Below, piece after piece: positions 60,440-64,000 of a DNA stretch of 64,000 bases. A program made the position numbers and the translations under genes. This stretch comes from Trileptium ribeirensis. Its lineage: Eukaryota; Nematoda; Enoplea; Enoplida; Thoracostomopsidae. Below the pieces are notes generated by a model, which searched no databases, was not told where the DNA came from, and saw only the letters and a program-made list of their open reading frames with translations. The first letter of the stretch is position 1, and every line of letters starts with the position of its first letter. The stretch is from contig JASANE010012465.1 in the NCBI GenBank assembly GCA_030248225.1, forward strand, positions 1 to 64,000, given 5' to 3'.

Positions 60440-61440
60440 CGCACTCAATTTGACCGCTGATTCCGAACCATATTGACGCTATATCCCCATACCCATGGAA
60501 CAATACGTGACACATCAACAAATCTTGAGTCCGAGCGAGCAAACCCTAAGCAATATACAAGACTCGCAAACGGAAGAGTTCCGAGGCACACAACAAAATG
60601 ACCGGCAGCTTGCAATTGAACTAAACAACAAAGTCGATTATCTGTAGTTACATAAATAGCGCAAAAATTGATGCCGCACAATACCCACATAGGCGACGTT
60701 GCCACAATAACAAGGCACCCGCACAGTGGCCGGAGAGTGCCAAGACAGCATAAACCTCGCGCTGGTCGGCGCGAGGCTTTCACGAGAACACATATCAGCG
60801 CACAAAGGGCTTTATTTTGATGTTTTTAATTTTATGGTAACGGAGGACAGTACACGGGCGGGACCTGGTCCATGCCCTGACGTGTTGCCTACCAGCGAAA
60901 AGAGAAATTTTGATGTATGTCCAATAAGTAGACCGTGAGAGTGTTTTAGGTGAGAGTAGAGGAGGTTTTTTGTGTAACAAGAGGGTTATGGGGATCCTGT
61001 ACGGTGCCGTGAGGTTTGGTGGCCCCGGATTAGAATAACACCCCGTGGAGGTGCGGAGCCTAAAATTGGGAGTTTCGATTATCGGTAGAGGCATAGTTAG
61101 GGAGGTTAGTAGGAGTACATTTAAATGCCTTGATAGGAACCCCTAAGTAGTTAGGGGTGAAGGCTGGCTGGTCCCAAAGTGATTTGGAAACTCGAGCAGG
61201 CTCCGCTAAGAGTTCCGTAGCCCAAAATTTCACGAGTATACAAAATTCACAAGTATACCAACATTTTGAAATTGTGTTCCCCATTGGAAAAGATCGTAAC
61301 CAAGGTTTATCCTATTTATCGAACATACCTACTATGTGCACTTTCTGTAACAACTCGACATATGTGCCAGGACCGGTCCTTTCGAAGCCTAGAGCGTACT
61401 AAAGGTCCCAATCCCCATTTTTTATAAGAATTTTGACCGG
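60440..61440 (-). mobile_element. LTR-like repeat family Y, copy C
   Basis: Read on the minus strand, it shares with copy B the 'cctcgcgccgaccagcgcg' hairpin block (here at about 60750-60775), the 'ggttatgctgtcttggcac' type follow-on, and upstream blocks. The TATA and start motif of copies A and B were not found, so this copy is probably truncated before its promoter. Confidence 0.5.
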
Positions 61441-63529
61441 TGCCCCGGGCCCGTCGTGACACGCACTACATAATACACATTACACCGTGTTGAGTATATA
61501 TACATATTGTTTGGAAGGCGCACAGGGACCATCCTTAAGGCGCCGAAATCACCAATATAATACTTTGACCGATGTGCCCGACTCACCCAAGTGCGCACCC
61601 GTTTCCTTGGTACACATCATCAAAATAAATATCGTTATTGCACGCGTATAATACCTGCGATTTGGATTCAATTGGTTTTACAGAATTATGTGAAATATCA
61701 TGCCGGCACATATCGGGCTGGTGGAGCGTGATTATCAATGATCGGTACAACAAAATAACATATTGTTTATTGAACACAAACGTACATTACACAATGATCG
61801 GATAAAACTCCACCGGTATCCGGCAATCCGTCAGGTCCAAATTCGCCCCTGTTAATCGCCACATTGAATATCCCCTAAGGTTTCCTAAAACCTCGGGCTG
61901 TTCCAATATGTATACTTTACCGGGGAAGAATTCAACGCTGAGCTATTCAAATGATAGGATGACATTTCGGAAACCGTTGAATCCAAAATCGACGTATTCA
62001 TACTACGTACGCTCATTTCTATTGACATACCTACATAGAGGGAGGTGTTTGTGTAAAGTTTACTGAAAAACATTGTCAAGTGACATAACAGAAAAAAAGT
62101 TTACAGGTAAACAAACACATTAACATGCACTTTCGTTGATGGTAATAAACGGGTCCAAAAATGACTGCACTTTAATTTCCGCAAATATATTATATGAAAC
62201 ACTTCGGCCATCATTTTGCTAAGGATTCCGAATTTTTCTAATATGCCGCATTATGCTATGGAACAAGAAACCTGTGAATGCTATCACTGCGCATTCTGAG
62301 TGATGTCTATAGAATATGTTAAGAACTGTTATATATTATATATGTAAACGTTGCACGATGCAAATATATTTATTAAGACTTACGGTCCCAGTAAGAACAG
62401 TTTCACAGATTTTTAAATAATCAGCAAATCGTCCAACAGAGAACTACTTAACATTATATATACTTTCTACTAAGAAACCAAAACCTAATCGGTTACATAT
62501 GCGTTCATTTTATACACTCCATAACATAGTTGCAGCTTTTGATGTTTGCCTTCTCTATTGAAATTTGTATGATGACAATTCCTACAATTGTGTGGCAGTA
62601 TTTTGCTACAATGTGTACAACATCTATATCAAATACACGTAATTGTATGGCGAACAAATCCTACATCAACTGTGTACTAAATTGTACATCAATGTATGAT
62701 TATGTCAACATAAGTTGTAACAAATTGACCATAATAAATGTATAACACATTGTATACATTTTGTATGAATTGTCATACAGAGTACGTATGATTATGGTGT
62801 CCCTATGTTTTATTTCAATACTAATGCATTTAAAAGAACATTTTAAAAACCAATGGTTAGAAATATAACTTTTTAAGAGGTGCAATATGGTAAGTTTCGG
62901 AATTAGCCCATGTTCACTGTTTCATTTTTATTACTTCGACCGGGGCGGCACAAGGTTTACTGCACAACTAAGGGCACTAAATTAAGGAAAACTTTACGAA
63001 CGTGTTTTTGAATGAATATAATTGTTTGTGAAGCCGGGTCAAATAGCACAAACACATACCTTGATGAATAGAATAATATACGTACATAGACATTTCGTTC
63101 CGTATCCGTTTCCCAACCTGATTTTCATTTCATGGATAACAAAAAACAAAGACGTTATTGTTTATTTATATTACCATATAAATATATTTGACATACCTAA
63201 ATGAATGGCTTGTAGATATATTCGGCCGTAGCTAGATTCTGATATAATTCGCGCAGTATAGCATTGCACACTGTATACACATGTCCACGGTCCATAGTCC
63301 CGGGGAGTGGGGGTTGCCGGTGCCCTCGAGGGAGTAAGCTTCGTCCACCCAGGGTGAATCAGCAGATTGGCCGTGGGAGGGTCGCTTCTTCGAAACCATG
63401 TCCACTGGGACAGGGGCTTAGCCAAGGGGTGGGGCGAGGGCCGTGCCCTTCCTTCGTGCAACCGGGCGCCCCTCAGTGTGGGATAACACATAATGAAGTG
63501 CATGTGCAAACATACTGAAAACCCTCACA
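61441..63529. other. Intergenic DNA without a recognised gene
   Basis: About 62540-62790 is unusually rich in 'tgtaca' and 'acaattgta' words. A GC-rich island at 63290-63480 has several frames but no family match. Nothing else is supportable. Confidence 0.4.
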
Positions 63530-64000
63530 ACACTATCGAACACCATATAAATATGCATCAGCAGATGTGACAGTATGGGTGGGCATGTGGTCTGGTGTAC
63601 TGTTGGAGCGTTCTTTTTCGATGGTACTGTGAATGCAGACAAATATCAATGATGCTGCGAAATGAATTTTCCGCTAATATTCAACAGTTACAAATATTGA
63701 CTGAGTTCACTTTATGCAGGATGGCCCGTCTCCTCATTTCACGATGGCTGTTCGCCGTTGGTTAAACAAAATCTTCATTGAATGTTAGCTGGATCGCCGA
63801 GACCCTGTCAATGGCTTATTCGTTCTATTTACTTTTTTCTGTGGAGAGTATTGAAAGAGAAGGTATAAAAAGACAAACCCCGTATGTGCCTGAAAGAGGC
63901 TATATCAGAAAAGCTCCTTTATGAAACCTGACATGGTTCGAAAAGTCTACCGAAGTGTGCGTTTTCAACTGGAAGAATTCATTGATCTTAGGGGTAATTA
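63530..64000 (+). pseudogene. Tc1/mariner-family transposase relic, copy 2, cut by window edge
   Basis: This is the same family as the minus-strand relic at 57144-57900. The 'ggtggactggtgtac'-type segment corresponds to WSGVLLERSFFDGTVNAD, followed by a QDGPSPHF-like block near 63720, an RRWLN region, and a C-terminal LKEAISEKL segment near 63890. Frameshifts and stops are present. The window ends in its C-terminal region. Confidence 0.8.

Noticed and set aside
1..64000. CRISPR array, prophage or bacterial operon
   Set aside because: The tandem repeats lack unique spacers, there are no operons or ribosome-binding sites, and the only clear gene has spliceosomal introns.

Overview
The window is AT-rich, repeat-dense eukaryotic DNA. 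Spliceosomal introns, an animal-type methionine-salvage gene and animal DNA-transposon families (hAT-like, Merlin, mariner and pogo-like) point to an arthropod, probably an insect. I cannot place it more precisely. Almost none of the open frames are genes; most are shadows in repeats.

Region 1 (1-20852) is a giant inverted duplication. A left arm (1-10227, cut by the window edge) and a right arm (10504-20852) flank a 276-bp unique spacer. The arms share transposon insertions with target-site duplications, so those insertions predate the duplication. Arm divergence is patchy: some kilobase-scale blocks are nearly identical, others carry clustered changes and one arm-specific indel of about 90 bp. 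No convincing gene was recognised in the arms.

Region 2 (20853-33248) is a repeat field. It holds a 211-bp tandem repeat, two copies of a promoter-bearing LTR-like repeat with matching TATA and start-site spacing, a GC-richer tract with no recognised content, and a broken Merlin (IS1595-like) transposase.

Region 3 (33249-51691, minus strand) is the one clear gene: methylthioribulose-1-phosphate dehydratase (APIP/MtnB). Five consecutive coding exons splice in phase and keep all the catalytic residues I can check. The short first coding exon was not found. The introns (about 11.3, 3.5, 0.8 and 2.2 kb) hold three tandem arrays, a LINE reverse-transcriptase relic, hairpin elements and tRNA-like pieces. 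The most striking feature is a 98-bp satellite that abuts the third intron's 5' splice site and has copied the exon end plus splice donor about 17 times.

Region 4 (51692-64000) is transposon graveyard: a TIR element at 52.4-52.8 kb, a pogo-like element of about 3 kb nested in a mariner transposase relic, a 566-bp hairpin element with perfect 8-bp target duplications, a third LTR-like copy in reverse, and a second mariner relic running off the right edge.
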